This document shows, one piece after another, positions 1 through 13,100 of a DNA stretch of 64,000 nucleotides; the stretch's first letter is position 1; each line of letters opens with the position of its first letter. The position numbers were made by a program, and so were the translations under genes. Under the pieces are notes generated by a model. It saw only the letters and a program-made list of their open reading frames with translations. It did not search any database and had not been told where the DNA came from. The stretch lies in the NCBI GenBank assembly GCA_949752745.1, contig OX457033.1, positions 20,127,907-20,191,906 on the forward strand, read 5' to 3'. This DNA comes from Protula sp. h YS-2021. Taxonomy: Eukaryota > Annelida > Polychaeta > Sabellida > Serpulidae.

Positions 1-2062
1 GATTACCGTTGTACTTTGAGGGTCCTTAGCAAATGCCAATAAAACCGTATGGGTCGTTGAATCTCGCACAAAGTAGCCACAGGGGTGCCTCAAAGCGAGC
101 GCAGTTGACTTGCTTATCGTTATATAGCGAGGCTTTGAAGCGGTGCCTGGAAACTTTTTAGCGCACAGCTTCTTGGAGCTAGTAAAATAGTTTTTAAAAG
201 ATCACATGATGGCTTTTCAAATGTGAAAGTGTGCATGTTGAAAGAAAATTAGAATTTTGTCATTTCTTTGCAATTTAGCCTCTTTAAATTGCAGTCGAAA
301 CAACACCCCCATCCATTGGCTTATGTTGTGTTTTCAGTATTACATGATATGAGTCTGATCACACTTTGGGTGTTTCGAATAAAATGCGCAAGAATTTTGA
401 ATTTCGAGTGCAAGGGAACCAGGTAAAAAATGAAGGAAATGATAGAACAAATGCAGCAAAAACAGCTCATACCCAGAACATAAAAGAAAATGAAACTTAA
501 AACTATTTGTTAAAACTTTTAATAATTTTTAAATGGCATATGGGTTGTTAAAACACGATTACTCTTTGGTGCAAGAGAAATTTGACATTTAGGCGAACTC
601 TCTGTCATTTCTTTCATTTTTACCCGGTTAATTTGTATTTGTATTTTTTGCGCATTTTATACAGAACGTTCAAAGTGTGATTTGGCTTATAGCCCCGCGT
701 GACCTGCTTGCGCCTTCGTAAAAAGATAAGAGCACTGAATTCGTCGTGTCATTCATGTTTAATATTTCTTACTGACTGACTAAATTATGCCCCCCGCGTT
801 ATCCATAACGAGTAGGGATGCAAGGTGGGTATGGAAAGGCATCATAGGGGGTTTCTGACGAGGGATGAGAGTGGAATTATCGGAATCGCTTGGCCCGGTG
901 GGATGTTAATCTCGGCTTAGTTGGCAATGACGTGTTGTCGTGCTGCGGCGTCCCCCGTGACGGGACATTCTGGTTCGGTTCTGAGGCTGGGGATAACATT
1001 GGGCCATGCGCAGTATATCAGTGGGCATGTGCAAGCAGCGTTAAAAACGTAAAGTTTAATTTACGAGAGAGGGGATATGGAAATGGCACAGCGATTTCTA
1101 AATGGAACAACTCTAAACCTTAGAATTAACAAAACCTTAAAAATTTCCAAACTTTCTTGATTAAAATATAATAATTGTCCAATTGATGTAGGAAGTTTTA
1201 CAAAGTAATCGTTTTAAAAGGCGTGTTCTTTCCATATCGCAGAATATTCCCTTATCAGTTTTGTGTATTATATTACGCAATATCGCCAAAGGGGGCCGCC
1301 GTCAGAGCCAATGAAATGGAATTTTGTTGATTTTTGCCATTTTTTAGGCCCCAACCCTTCGGATTGGGGCCTATAGGTTTGAGGTGTCCGCCCGTCCGTC
1401 CGTCTGTCCGTCATCGCTTTATACTCCTATGAATTTGGGGGCGGTTGGGGCCTGCCCCAACAAATACATACTTGTTTCTATCATTTCTTTATAGCCTAAA
1501 GTCTAAATACGAATCCGCTTATTTAGAGAGAGTGGAGGAGAAGCATACAAGGCCAGACTGCCAGTCAAATCTGATGGTTTGGAGCGAACTTACACAGCAG
1601 ACGCTAAGAAAATAATTTATTTGGTTGTCATATGACAGTTCCAGATATACCAAAATGCTCAGGACATGATTTTAGGGAATTCTGTTACTTACACCCATTT
1701 CAGTGTCTGAAATGTTGACAGAGCCGGGATGAAAAATTCAAATGTCGTCTGATGAAATTCTGGGATAATTTCAAAAAATATGTGCTGTGAATTTGCGGCG
1801 TCACTCATGTACCAAAGCATTCAAGCGCATAACGCCCAAGAACCGTTCCATTTCTGTCATGCAGAGTACCTTACGGATGATTCTCCAAGCCATTTATTTG
1901 ATAGAGAGCAAAGATTACGTGTTGCCAAATTACGGTTTATTTTAACAAATTCCGTCGACTTGATTGGTTTGAGTAAGCTAACCGCAGTTACTGTATGCCC
2001 ATCCAAACTAACACAGAGTAAATGTCTTACTATTTCAAACAAGTTACTTCATTTTCCCACAG
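1..2062. other. Upstream non-coding DNA
   Basis: No exon could be supported here. The missing start exon of DENND1 should end two bases into a codon before a GT donor; I found no convincing candidate, so it may lie here or before the window. The only clear structure is the inverted-repeat element near 1346-1461. Confidence 0.5.
1346..1461. repeat. Short inverted-repeat element with CCGT tract
   Basis: AGGCCCCAA at 1346-1354 pairs with TTGGGGCCT at 1364-1372 around a 9-nt loop, and GTTGGGGC pairs with GCCCCAAC in 1444-1461. Between them lies a (CCGT)n-like tract at about 1389-1412. The outer ends GGCCCCAAC and GTTGGGGCC are inverted to each other, as in a small non-autonomous transposon. No target duplication was identified. 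Confidence 0.4.
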
Positions 2063-4140
2063 ATCCAACCCCGAGAAGATTTTCGAATTGTTTGTTGAAG
2101 TTGCACGGCCTACAGATAGTTCAGAAGATGCCTTTATATTACAAAAATTTCCTGAACATTACAAGGATGAGGTAATCACTGAGCAAATCATCAGAATAAA
2201 TGAATCCATCAGATATTTAGTAAAACTTAGTTGCTTTTTTACTGATTAATGGGTCTGTTCTTACAGCTTATGTACTTGTGTCGTTTGCGTTCGTTATTTT
2301 GCGAAGATGAATTTCACAGCGTTCTTCAGTTATTTTCTTTTATTGCTTCTTAAAATATCGTGTACTTTACAATAATATAAAGAATGTTTGCTCTATTTTG
2401 GTCATAATCGTTTTCAGGAAACACTCAAATCTGTACCGAAATTTGCATTTCCGTGCGAAGCGGATGGGTAAGTAGTCTCAAGCAATTGCTGGTTTGGCTG
2501 GGTTTTTGTTCAGTGTCCGCAGCGCAGTTAAGACGCCCTTATAAAAATTTAGATTTTTTTATTATTATTATTTTTTGGTTGAGGTTGGGGAAGGGAACTG
2601 GACGAATTTGTTTTAAAAAAAAATGCCTTCTCGCTTATTCGTAAAGCATTTGAATTGGAAGATTACAAGTCATAAAATGATTGCACCATCTGTGACATTT
2701 AAAAAAGGTCTATTTGATGTTAACTCGCTCAATATGCTGCGCACATAAAGACCCTGCAAATCTTCTCATCGATAAAACTATAAAGGAAACGAAGTTAAAG
2801 AGTGTAACTACCCACCTTTATGTCACAAAAAGGGCCACAAAAAGTTGTTATATATAGACAGAGAAATAAAACTTGAAAAGACGCGTAAAATGAGCATCGC
2901 TCATGATTGAGGTGACCTTTTTTCAGTATTTGATAACATTGCGATCAATATTGTTTTTTTATCCCAGTGGCGGTAATGTGGAACACTTCTCGTTTGTCTT
3001 GACGGACCTTGACAGCAAATTTCGATTCGGCTTCTGTCGTCATAATACTGGCGCGCAGACATGCCTCTGCATCATCAGGTAGGTCGGTGAGACATGCCTG
3101 TACGTCATCAGGTAGGTCGGTTAGACATGCCTGTGCGTCATCAGGTAGGTCGGTGAGACTTGCCTCTACGTCATAAGGTAGGTCGGTGAGACATGCCTCT
3201 CCGTCATCAGGTAGGTCGGTGAGACATGCCTGTGCGTCATCAGGTAGGTTGATGAGACATGCCTCTGCGTCATCAGGTAGATTGGTGGCCATTTGACCGC
3301 CCTTAGAAAACAAATAATAGAGGATACCTACGATCTGATACTTATTGTGTAGTTATTTAAACAACAGCATTCTTTAAAAAAAACGAGATTTCTTGAAACA
3401 GCTTCAGTGGTTGTAATGAACAATTCCAAAATATATCCTTGTATGCGCGGATGTTAAGGCTAACCGTGTGCATCAGTGGCAAACAGTATAAAGAGTTATA
3501 TATTGCACTACGATATTATACTTATGCGGTAATGTGTCTTGCTGGAAATAACATGACAAGATGGTGATGACTGAGAGGTATGTGATGGTGATACATGTAG
3601 TGACGCGGCGTCTTTTTTTTAATTTTATTTTTATTTATTTTTTTTTTTGGAACAGTTGTTTACCATGGTTTGAGATCTTCTACAAGCTGCTCAATTACAT
3701 GGCTGAGATCATGAACCGCACGGATAGCGACAGTGTTCTCCCGCTCCTCACCGCCTTCTACAAACATCCCATCCCCGAGTTCGGCGAAATGTGTGACGTC
3801 ATCACGCCTAAGTTCCAAGATGTAAGTGTTCCGGAACCAGCTGTGGCTAGCTCTTGTGGTTGGCAAACGTCTGACAAGGTTTCCACGCCGGCAGAGTCAA
3901 TGAATTCTTCTGTGACATTAATCTGTTGAAGTTTTATTATTGACTGCAAAGTTCTTTCCTTCAATACATTTGGACTCTAAGAACTACTTTACAACTTTAA
4001 CTATATCCAGAGTACTTGGCATAGACTTGAGAAAGGAAATAAGGTAAAATAACTGTCGATTAAATATAAGCTTTGTTTATTTTTAGAAATTCACTTTTGT
4101 TGCACCAAACCTAAAACAACTGCCAACTATTCCTGAAAAT
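2063..4140 (+). other. DENND1: DENND1 uDENN part and start of cDENN (exons 1-5)
   Basis: Exons 1-3 encode residues 1 to about 90 of the visible protein: the upstream DENN lobe, with [33 protein letters not shown] and the strand [16 protein letters not shown]. Exon 4 opens the central DENN domain with [16 protein letters not shown] and HKHP-like IPEFGE. Exon 5 (18 codons) gives QLPTIPEN, the linker before the NMMTLFA helix. Exon 3 was easy to miss because its 3' end runs into a 33-bp tandem array whose reverse strand gives a spurious ORF. Junction phases are 0, 2, 2, 0 and 0 after exons 1-5. Confidence 0.88.
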
Positions 4141-7100
4141 GTAAGTGAGATAAAAAGAACCAGTTAACATTCTGGCTTGGCACTGCCAAAAACCATATGC
4201 ATTTCATCATGATTAAGGGAGGGGTGTAGGGAGAGGGATTAAGGGATGATGGAAGGAGGGATATTGAGGGAGGGGTAGAGGGAGAGGGATTAAGGGAGGG
4301 GTGGAGGGAGAGGGATTAACGGAGGGTTGAAGGAGAGGGATTAAGAGTGGGGTGGAGAGAGATGGATTAAGGAAGGGGTGGAGATGGAGGGTGGAAGGAG
4401 AAGGATAGAGGGAGGTGTGGAAGGAGATAGAAACTGTAATTGGAAAGTGCCCATTGTGTGTATGTTCTGACGAGGAGGGATTAAACATTCGGGGTTACTT
4501 GGTATCACATCTTATGATTATGATTGACATTTGTCTGAAAAAGCTTGCAAATAAAGCAACTCAGTAGTTCGAAAAAGGGCCCTGACGGAGTGACACTCAG
4601 TTTGTTGTTTTAGAGACTGGTTGGGCTTTCTTTAAAAAGGAGAAAAGTATATTTTGCGATTGAAATTAAAATGAATTTTGGGTCGAAGAAGTTGATGGGG
4701 GGGGGGGGGAGGGGGAGACTAGCCAGGTGTGGGGTGGGGGAGGTATATAGAGAAAGGCCTTAGAAAAACCTCGGGCCTGGCGAAACCCGACCGAACAAAA
4801 AAGTCCAACACCTAACTGAAAATTTCGACACAATTCGAAACAGTTGTAATGTTTCCAAATGTTACCCTGAATATGTAAAGAAAGAAATGTGAAAAGAGAC
4901 AAGTCGAGTGGGTTCCCTTAATCTCAAAGGGGAAAGGGCAAATAATAATAACAATTTTAACGGTAATTTCCATGGATTAAGTTTATATTTTTGTAGCGGA
5001 ATTTGATGGAATATTACAATGCGGTGGATGTCAACAACATGATGACTTTGTTTGCCAGGTAACTGAATTGCCGACTTTTAAATTTCAGTTTTAAAATAAA
5101 AAATTAACTTTGTATTGAAATGGTTTTAAAGCTTTGAAGATCTTGAAGATGTTCTTGATTAAGTTGCACTTTGATTAAAGCATCCAGTAAATTCCGTGTG
5201 TACCCCGTTATGGTTAAGTGGAGATTTGGTTGTTCTGTGCATTAGCGTTTGGCCTTGATTGTGCCGTCTTTTAACCAGGTTATTTAAGTTAAATTTTATG
5301 AGTATGATCGTGTATTTGTTTTATATGTGACCTCATTTCTTTCATTTTTTTGAGCATGTTATTTTATTTGCTATTCAGCATGTGATTTTCTCCGTGCGTT
5401 TCAGCATGTGTGGTTCTTCTCTGTGTGTTTCAGCATGCTGCTTGAGAGGCGAGTGTTGATCGTGAGCAAGAAGTTGAGTAAGCTGACTGCCTGTGTCCAC
5501 GCCTCTGCCTCGCTGCTCTATCCAATGTGCTGGTGAGCAAGCCTTCTCCCTCCCCCTCCCCCCTCCCACCTCCCCTGCGCATGCGTGTAATTCTCAGCTG
5601 TCAATCAAAACATTTAAAAGCAAGAAAAGGAATATTAAATGCTAAGTAAGACAACACATTAAACCATGAAGCAAATAAGTGGGCAGAGTCAATTAAAAGT
5701 AAAAGTAAATGAAAACAGTTGATCGATTATTTAATTTTCAGATTTTATTTATACTTTGATTTTATAATTTTTTGTTTATTTTTGCGATGAAAGTCAAGCT
5801 AAATAATCGGAAACGATTATTGTTTGTTTATATATTTGTTTTATTTTATTGGCAGGCAACATATTTTCATTCCGCTGTTACCGCCACACTTATTGGACTA
5901 CTGTACTGCACCAATGCCTTATATCATAGGCCTTCATTCATCACTGCTGAAGGTAAACAAGCCCCTTTACGGTTTCACGTCACACACCCCTTTTGTTAAG
6001 TTGGCAGTGAGCTTAAGACTTTGTCTGGGGTCCCACGCTTACCGTTTCCATATATGTAATATATAATATTTATATATATAAAGTGGCAATATTGTTATAT
6101 TGTAGAAGCTGCGCGTTTCCGAGCTTGGGGATGCCATAATTCTTGATGCGGACCAAAACACAATCCTCACAGAACACGAGGATCTTGCCAGGCTCCCTTC
6201 TGATGTGGTCAGTCTCAAAATAGTGTTTGCAGTCCTCATAGGAAACAATTAAATGCTTCTTGTTTTTTTTTTGTTTTTTTTTTTTTGCTGGAGAATAAAT
6301 AACTTGAAATTGAAGCTAAATATGCAATTTTTCTTATTTATATTTCTTAAATATTTTTGATTATCAATGGGAGATAGTAGCAAATTAAACGTGGAAATGA
6401 ACTGAAAAAAAAGAAGAAATGTGCCATGTAAAATGTAAGCGATCTTCCCCGTTTTCACAAGAGGGAAAAGAATATTAAGGAAGAACTTTTGGGTGTGGCA
6501 TATTTGAATTTTTAATGTTTGCTGGAAGTTCTTTCACACCGGAAATCCCACATGTGATCGATTTCCTTTGATTGCAGGTATCTAGTCTGAAGAAGAGATT
6601 ACGCAGTGATAAGGCTGATAAGGTGTCGACGGCGATGGTTGGGGACTGGTTGTCTCGCTCTTTCCTTAAAGCCATGGTTGCAATTATAGGTAAAACAGAC
6701 ATGATCATATCTTCCTCGGTCGCAACTGGCATTTAATTGCATGTTTTGGAGACTAGGTAATGAAACCAAAGTGTCTGAGATTTATGGTACGGTCTTGGTG
6801 GTAAAACAGACAAACAGAATTTTTTTTTTTATTTTGGGCTTTTTTAGGCATAACTGTTATTTACAAAAACAAAGATTTTAAACTTCCACAGTAGGTGTGT
6901 CATGCCCCCCCCCCAACCATACCAGACAAAGGAAAAAAAATGCCTGCTGGGTAACTGAAGCACTTTTAAGAAGTTGCGGCACTCACCAAAACGAAGCAGG
7001 AAGTGTTTTCACCGTACAGACAGTGTTTGCCATGTTTAAAATATACCACTGTCACGTGACAGGGGGTTACCGTGACGCGCTGACCTTCCGGCCAGGCGAG

Positions 7101-10100
7101 CCCATCTCCTTCAGCCCCGAGGCCTTCATCCAGTCGCGGGGCCCCTCCATGCAGCCCCTACTGCAAGAGATGCTCACGCTGCAGACATTCGAACAGTTCC
7201 GCAATGATCGATTAGACATGCTGAATGCAGGGGAAGGCTTCCAAGTAAGAGTTTGTTTATTAAAAAGGAGTGTGTATGCTTTTAAGTATTTCGGCTTGTC
7301 AATATAGGAGTTTCTTAACATTGCTTAGTAACTTAACGGTAACAGCAAATCATATATATATATATATATCACTTGAGTTTTCGCGATATTTACGCTAGTC
7401 ATTTCGAAAAATTGCAAAATTTATATAAAAAAAAAGAATGATAAAAGAAGGATATTTAAATTTATGTTTGTTATTTTGTACTTGATACCCAACAGTACTG
7501 CGAACGCAATTCTTGTTTTAGGATGAGTTTGAGATTGAGAATCAGATGTTTGGCGACAGGTGGGGGTCCCAGCAACGTTACAGGGACTGGCAGAATAACA
7601 TGAAGGTCTGTCATCTATGCTGTTAACAAGTGTCAATGGGTTGTTATTTACACAATATAACAGAGACCTTACCAACGTTAAAGAGTCAAGATATAAAAAC
7701 GAATTACACAAGAGTCATAGTTGGCATGGAAAAAACTAAAGAATAATTTGGTTTCAAAATGTTCCAGATGAAAGAGCTTTAGTTGGAAATCGAAAAAAAA
7801 AAGCATTGTGCATGAAATGCTTGCAGAAGCTGAGAAAGGGCGGCAAAGAAAAATGGACGGAATTCGCGGGCAAGGTATGCAGACGACATACAGTCCCCTT
7901 CACGCGCCATTTTGGCGAAGCTTTTTTGGTGTACATTTTCACGTAACTATGAAAGTATCGTTGCGAATTGTTGGAAGAAATTATATATGTTTGAGCTGTA
8001 CAAACTAAAGGTTTGCAAATGATATGGGGCGCTTTTCTGAGCAACAATGTGTATTTAGGATAGTGACGATAAAAAAATCCTCTACCTTGCTATAATGCTG
8101 CAGAGACCATATGTTAAGTGCAAGTTGTGGCAAAATTCATAATGGTTTGATAGCTTCTAGTTGAAATGGGAGTATGGTTCTCATATTTATGACGTCATCT
8201 GACATGCGCTGTTGTTGCTGTCATTTAGGCTAACCCCGCTATGAAGCACGCCGTGCGTAAAGTAAGTCGGTGACTTAGTGCATGTTCTTGTCTTCGGTGA
8301 CGCGCATGTTTTCGTTGTTACGTTATTCTCAGTCACAACCTATATATGAAGTAACAGTAAGGGGTTGGGAGGAGGGAGGAGGGGTGGGGGGGGGGGTTGG
8401 GGCTGGAACAGGGTGAGGTATAGAGGTGTGAACTGTTTTGTATACTACTGGAATTTAACTCGCTTGTTTTTGCCATAGTCTCGTATTCTCTGAAATTGAA
8501 GGTGCTGTTCAGACTGGCAGGGAATACTCATGTGAGTGACTGGCAGCTCGAAAATACTGCTGTAGTTCTCGCGAGGTCCCACTTGCTCGGTATTCTCGTG
8601 AGGTCTCGCCTGTTTGCCTATTCTGACGAGATCTGGTGTGCAAAGCAATCTCGCGAGATCCCGTTTGTTTCGTATTCTCGTGAGGTCTCGCATACTAAGC
8701 ATTTCTGGCGATAAGTGACGAAACTTGCATAACTGTTATTAAAACTAACATATTTAGCGTGCTTGAAAAAGATTGCTTTTCTATGACGACTGTCTGAGAA
8801 AGAACCCACTTGATATGACGTTGTATTGTCATCATACTGGACCACTTAGAACGTTAGTTTCCCGTTCGATTTATCCACTACTAAGATTTTACCACGACAC
8901 CACGAGACGTAAACATTTCTCGTTCTATACAGGGGCATTCAGGAGCAAGCTGTCTTAAATTTTCGTGACTTGAAAGTTGTTAACATTTTTTTGCAACGGC
9001 TGCTTTGTTCTTGTCTGTCTGAAGAGCGCTTTGTAGAGACCAACCGGTGACAGGGAAATGTATCACGCCGTATAAACCCGAACACTACTTGCCATGCGTG
9101 GTTATTTCTAATGCATGCATTTTCTGTTCGTGTGGGATTTGGTAACATATCAATAACCAATCTTTAGGTTTGCTTCAATACTCAGTGACCACTAAAAGAC
9201 TAAATGCCTAATTTAATTCATTAAAGCTATGTAGTTATAGTGGCACTCTTGACACAAGGAAGGCCATTTGGATAGTGATTTTATTTGTGAAGATGACCAA
9301 ATGATCCGAATGTTGTGAAGGGGTTGCTCAAATAGAATTTATTAGAACAGAGACAAACTGACAACATGAAACAATGACCGAGCTATGGAGCCGCATGCTG
9401 AATGACGTCGTTCCTCAAAGCGACTCTATGCCCGGGCTATGGAGCCGCATGCTAATTGACGGCGTTCCTCAAAGCGACTCTATGCCCGGGCTATGGAGCC
9501 GCATGCTAATTGACGGCGTTCCTCAAAGCGACTCTATGCCCGGGCTATGGAGCCGCATGCTAATTGAGGGCGTTCCTCAAACCGACTATGTGGCCAAGCT
9601 ATGAACCCGCATGCTAATAGGCGGCGTTCCTCAAAGCGATTCTATGGCCGGGCTCAGGAGTCGCATACTTTTTGATGACAGATCTGATAAACCTTCACAC
9701 AACAACAAAATATTAGACCTCTTCATACTTTATTTAGAACATTTTCTCTTTAGTGTTATCTTCATTAAATACTAACCTTTGCATGAAACTAAATTTCTCA
9801 GATTTTACGAAGAGGTTCCGAACAGACCGAGGTAAACCTGAGGCATCACGTGACCAATCAAATATCACGTGAGATCCGCCTGTCGTCACGTGATTCAAGC
9901 CTGCACTGTACATGTTCATGCTTACTTTCCTTTAGACTAGCCGCAATTGCACTCAGAATTGTTAGATTAAAAAACCGACAAATTGCGTCATAAGTGCCGA
10001 ATTTTCCATTTTTATAAAACTACTGTTTCGTATTGGCGATGTGGTTTAAACTTTAAAATCTATTTACATGTTGATTGAGTTTTAATAAATTATATTCAGT

Positions 10101-13100
10101 TTAGCAAAATTGCATGTCTCGTAATTTTGTTCTCGTTTCTGTGTTCACATTGTTAACTTTCAATTTTACGTTCCTTCAATATTTGTCTCTCAGTTCCTGA
10201 AACTGTGTTTCTTGCGAATATTTCTAGTTCATAATTTGGCTGTTCCGGTTTTTCTGCAGTAAGTGATTAATTACATGAGCATCCTACGTTTATGAGCTGA
10301 TGTTTCCGACATTAAGTATTTCTAGATTTGATGTAATATGACCATGGTTTCTTTCTCATATATCAGCCTCCTGTAACGCATGTCACTTATTCCGGAATGT
10401 TCTTCTTTTTTTGTTTTTGCCGATTACCAGGCATTTGCAGTAAATATTTATGGCAGTAATATCCAGGTGTAAATATACTTATAGCTCTATAAAATAGACA
10501 AATAAAATATAAAAAAACTATGTTTGGGAAGAAAAAGTAGATCTAAAAAATGCAGTTAACTTCTCTACGTTCCCATGTCTAAAGTGCTTTGCGACTGTCG
10601 CTTTTTCGTAGGTCAAGGACAAAACACGCAAGGCTTACCACGGCATAACGTCAAAGCTAGACGAGCTACGCGACAGTCCGGAGAAGAGTCCCGATTCCCT
10701 GAGCAGGGATAGACCCACCACCCTGGTGTACAACTCGCCCCGTGCACAGAGGGTAAGTGGCTCCCTGAGCATGGAAACTCGCCCCATGCACACAGGGTAA
10801 GTGGCTCCCTGAGCAGGGACAGACCCACCACCGTTGTGTACAACTCGCCCCGTGCACATAGGGTAAGTGGCTCCCTGAGCATGGAAACTCGCCCCATGCA
10901 CAGAGGGTAAGTAGCTCCCTGAGCAGGGACAGACCCACCACCCTGGTGTACAAATCGCCCCATGCACAGAGGGTAAGTGGCTCCCTGAGCAGGGAAAGAC
11001 CCACTGACCTGGTCTGGAATTCGCTCCCAGTCCGCAGTGTAAGTAGCTCCCTAAGCAACAACAGGCGAACCACCCTGGCCTACAGCTCGCCCCGTGCACA
11101 GAGGGTTGGTACATCACCGCTACTAGTGTTGTAGCGATGTTAAAGGATGGTGGGTCGCGTTTTGCGATTTTGCGAAAGAATTGAACAACAGAAATTCCAT
11201 ATGAGACTGTTATGACGGTTATAAAGTGAGAATTCCCGTGAAAAATACCTTGAGCAAAAATAAATAAATAAAAAGAAAAAATTGGGTAACCGAATAACGG
11301 GTTTTAATTCTGCACATATTCCTTGTCCGTCGAAGTGCACCATGAGCTGTGGTATGTGATATGTTGTGCACGGAGATTTCAAGTTTGTTAGTTCTCACCT
11401 TTCTCTACTTCTTGGCTACTGAGCGTTTGAAATTTCAAATTAATTTCTTCTTTGTTCCACTTCCAGCCGCGGCGTCCAACCCAAAGCCCAGGCTCGTTCC
11501 ATGGCAAGGAGAAGACTGACATCGCTCCAGTACTCGATAAGTTGGTGTTTTTTCTCTTCGACCGCCCCCACCCCGCCCTTCCTGCCCTTCTTTTTCTCTA
11601 TTTTATATTATGATTATTGTTATTTTGTGGTTGAAGGTCTTTGCTGGGTGTGTTGGAGGGGAGGGGGGAGGGGAGCAACAGCTTCCTTACAGTGACTTAA
11701 CATAGGCATGATTTATTTACTCATCCCTAAATGATTTCTGGCTACGCAACCGGTGTAGGTATAGACAGGATGTGCCCGTGTTTAACTTATGTCGATATGA
11801 TGTCATTTGGTGATGTCATTTCGTCATATGGTGCAGTCGTAAGGTCGTTACGTGATATATACGGTACACTTGGTGGGTTAAATTTGCCCCTGCGTGCCAA
11901 TGTTTGAATGATTGACTTTTTCTTTTGCGGGAGGGGGGGGGGGGGGTGAAAGCTGCTTATTGTTTGTACTTTACTCTGTGTTACCCTTTGCTTTTACGCA
12001 TGGAACTGAACTTTTCGTGCCTGAAAAGTCTCGGCGACCGATGATTCCATTGTGACGTATCTCTGTCAGTAACGTCATAAGTTAGAATCTGCATTGGTTA
12101 CCATGGAGATACCAGTGACGTCATAAAACGTACACCCAGTAGAGAAACAATGTGACACTTATTTTTTACAGCACACGTTTCTTCCTGGATGTGTCAGACA
12201 CAGATTCAGACGAAGGCGGTGGTTTACATTTCCGGTACCAAAGTGTCAGAAGGTCCATACCGCTTTAAAAAAAAAAAAAACAAAAAAAAAAAATGGAAGA
12301 AAGATCATGAAAAAGCGTGTAACTGTCATGAATGTCCAGCATTTCCATTAAATCATCCGTGTCATTTTTAGCTTACTCTTCACATGTCGATGTACGACCG
12401 TCTGTCATCCTTTCCCAACCGCCCACCCTTTGTCCCCCCCCCCCCCCCCCCCCGCCTCCCAATTTTGCCAAACAAAAGGGGAGACATTTTATTGTTGCAC
12501 GTTTTTTGCATGAGATGTTCTTTTTTTTTGGTTCCTTGGTTTGTGAATCTGACGTAATGATGAGAATTATATTTCATCGATTGAGATAACTGACAGTCAA
12601 ATAACCGCAATAGTCAAGGAATAATGTACTTTAATCACAACGATTATTTAATATCCTTCCTAATTGCCAAGCCCCTCTAATGTTAAAGTAAGTGTGTAAA
12701 GATCAGATATTAATATCCTTATGTGAACCTACTACGATAACTTCATAACATGCAAACAAACATACAGTAACCTTTAACCGAAAATAATACACAATTTTTA
12801 ACTGGTCCAACAAAAGTTTTTAAGTGCCAATGGGCTTCAACACATTGGTCACGTGACATCATGCAGACAAGGTCAGGCCCTGGACTACAATTACATTTCC
12901 TGGTAGGACATAAACACAAAGGCATAAAAAAACGTAGCGCCGCGGTAAATGTATTATTATGTAACAAATGTGCAGCCAATGAACAGAATTGATTGTTGTA
13001 AAATAGTCACAATAGGTTGGGTAGTTCTAGAGAAAAAAATTGCTGTGAAATATTTGTTGGATTTATGCGTAACCAGTCTTAAAAAATGAGTAAAATACAA

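Larger units (their letters stand above)
8262..10611 (+). other. DENND1 intron 14
   Basis: Non-coding. It holds a G-rich tract near 8360-8400, a degenerate TCTCGTGAGGTCTCGC repeat at about 8560-8700, the 54-bp minisatellite at 9380-9649 and three TCACGTGA sites at 9846-9893. Other ORFs here are short and unlike any family I know. Confidence 0.6.

Noticed and set aside
2022..2249. ATG at 2022 as the DENND1 start
   Set aside because: The bases between it and 2063 form a pyrimidine-rich acceptor (cccacag), and residues before RSNPEK do not resemble the family's short N-terminus; kept only as an outside possibility.
3059..3286. CRISPR-like array (33-bp repeats; also the 36-bp array at 50.6-51.9 kb)
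   Set aside because: Repeats are directly adjacent with no unique spacers, and the genome is eukaryotic.
2945..3313. Minus-strand ORF with an 11-residue repeat ([11 protein letters not shown] type)
   Set aside because: It is the reverse complement of the 33-bp donor array of DENND1 exon 3, whose + strand encodes the conserved FRFGFCR segment.
9374..9604. 76-codon repeat ORF as a small protein gene
   Set aside because: Open only because the 54-bp unit is a multiple of three; no start context or splice sites.
10613..11117. Three overlapping minus-strand repeat ORFs
   Set aside because: Antisense of exon 15 and its 66/44-bp array; no family match and dependent on the repeat period.
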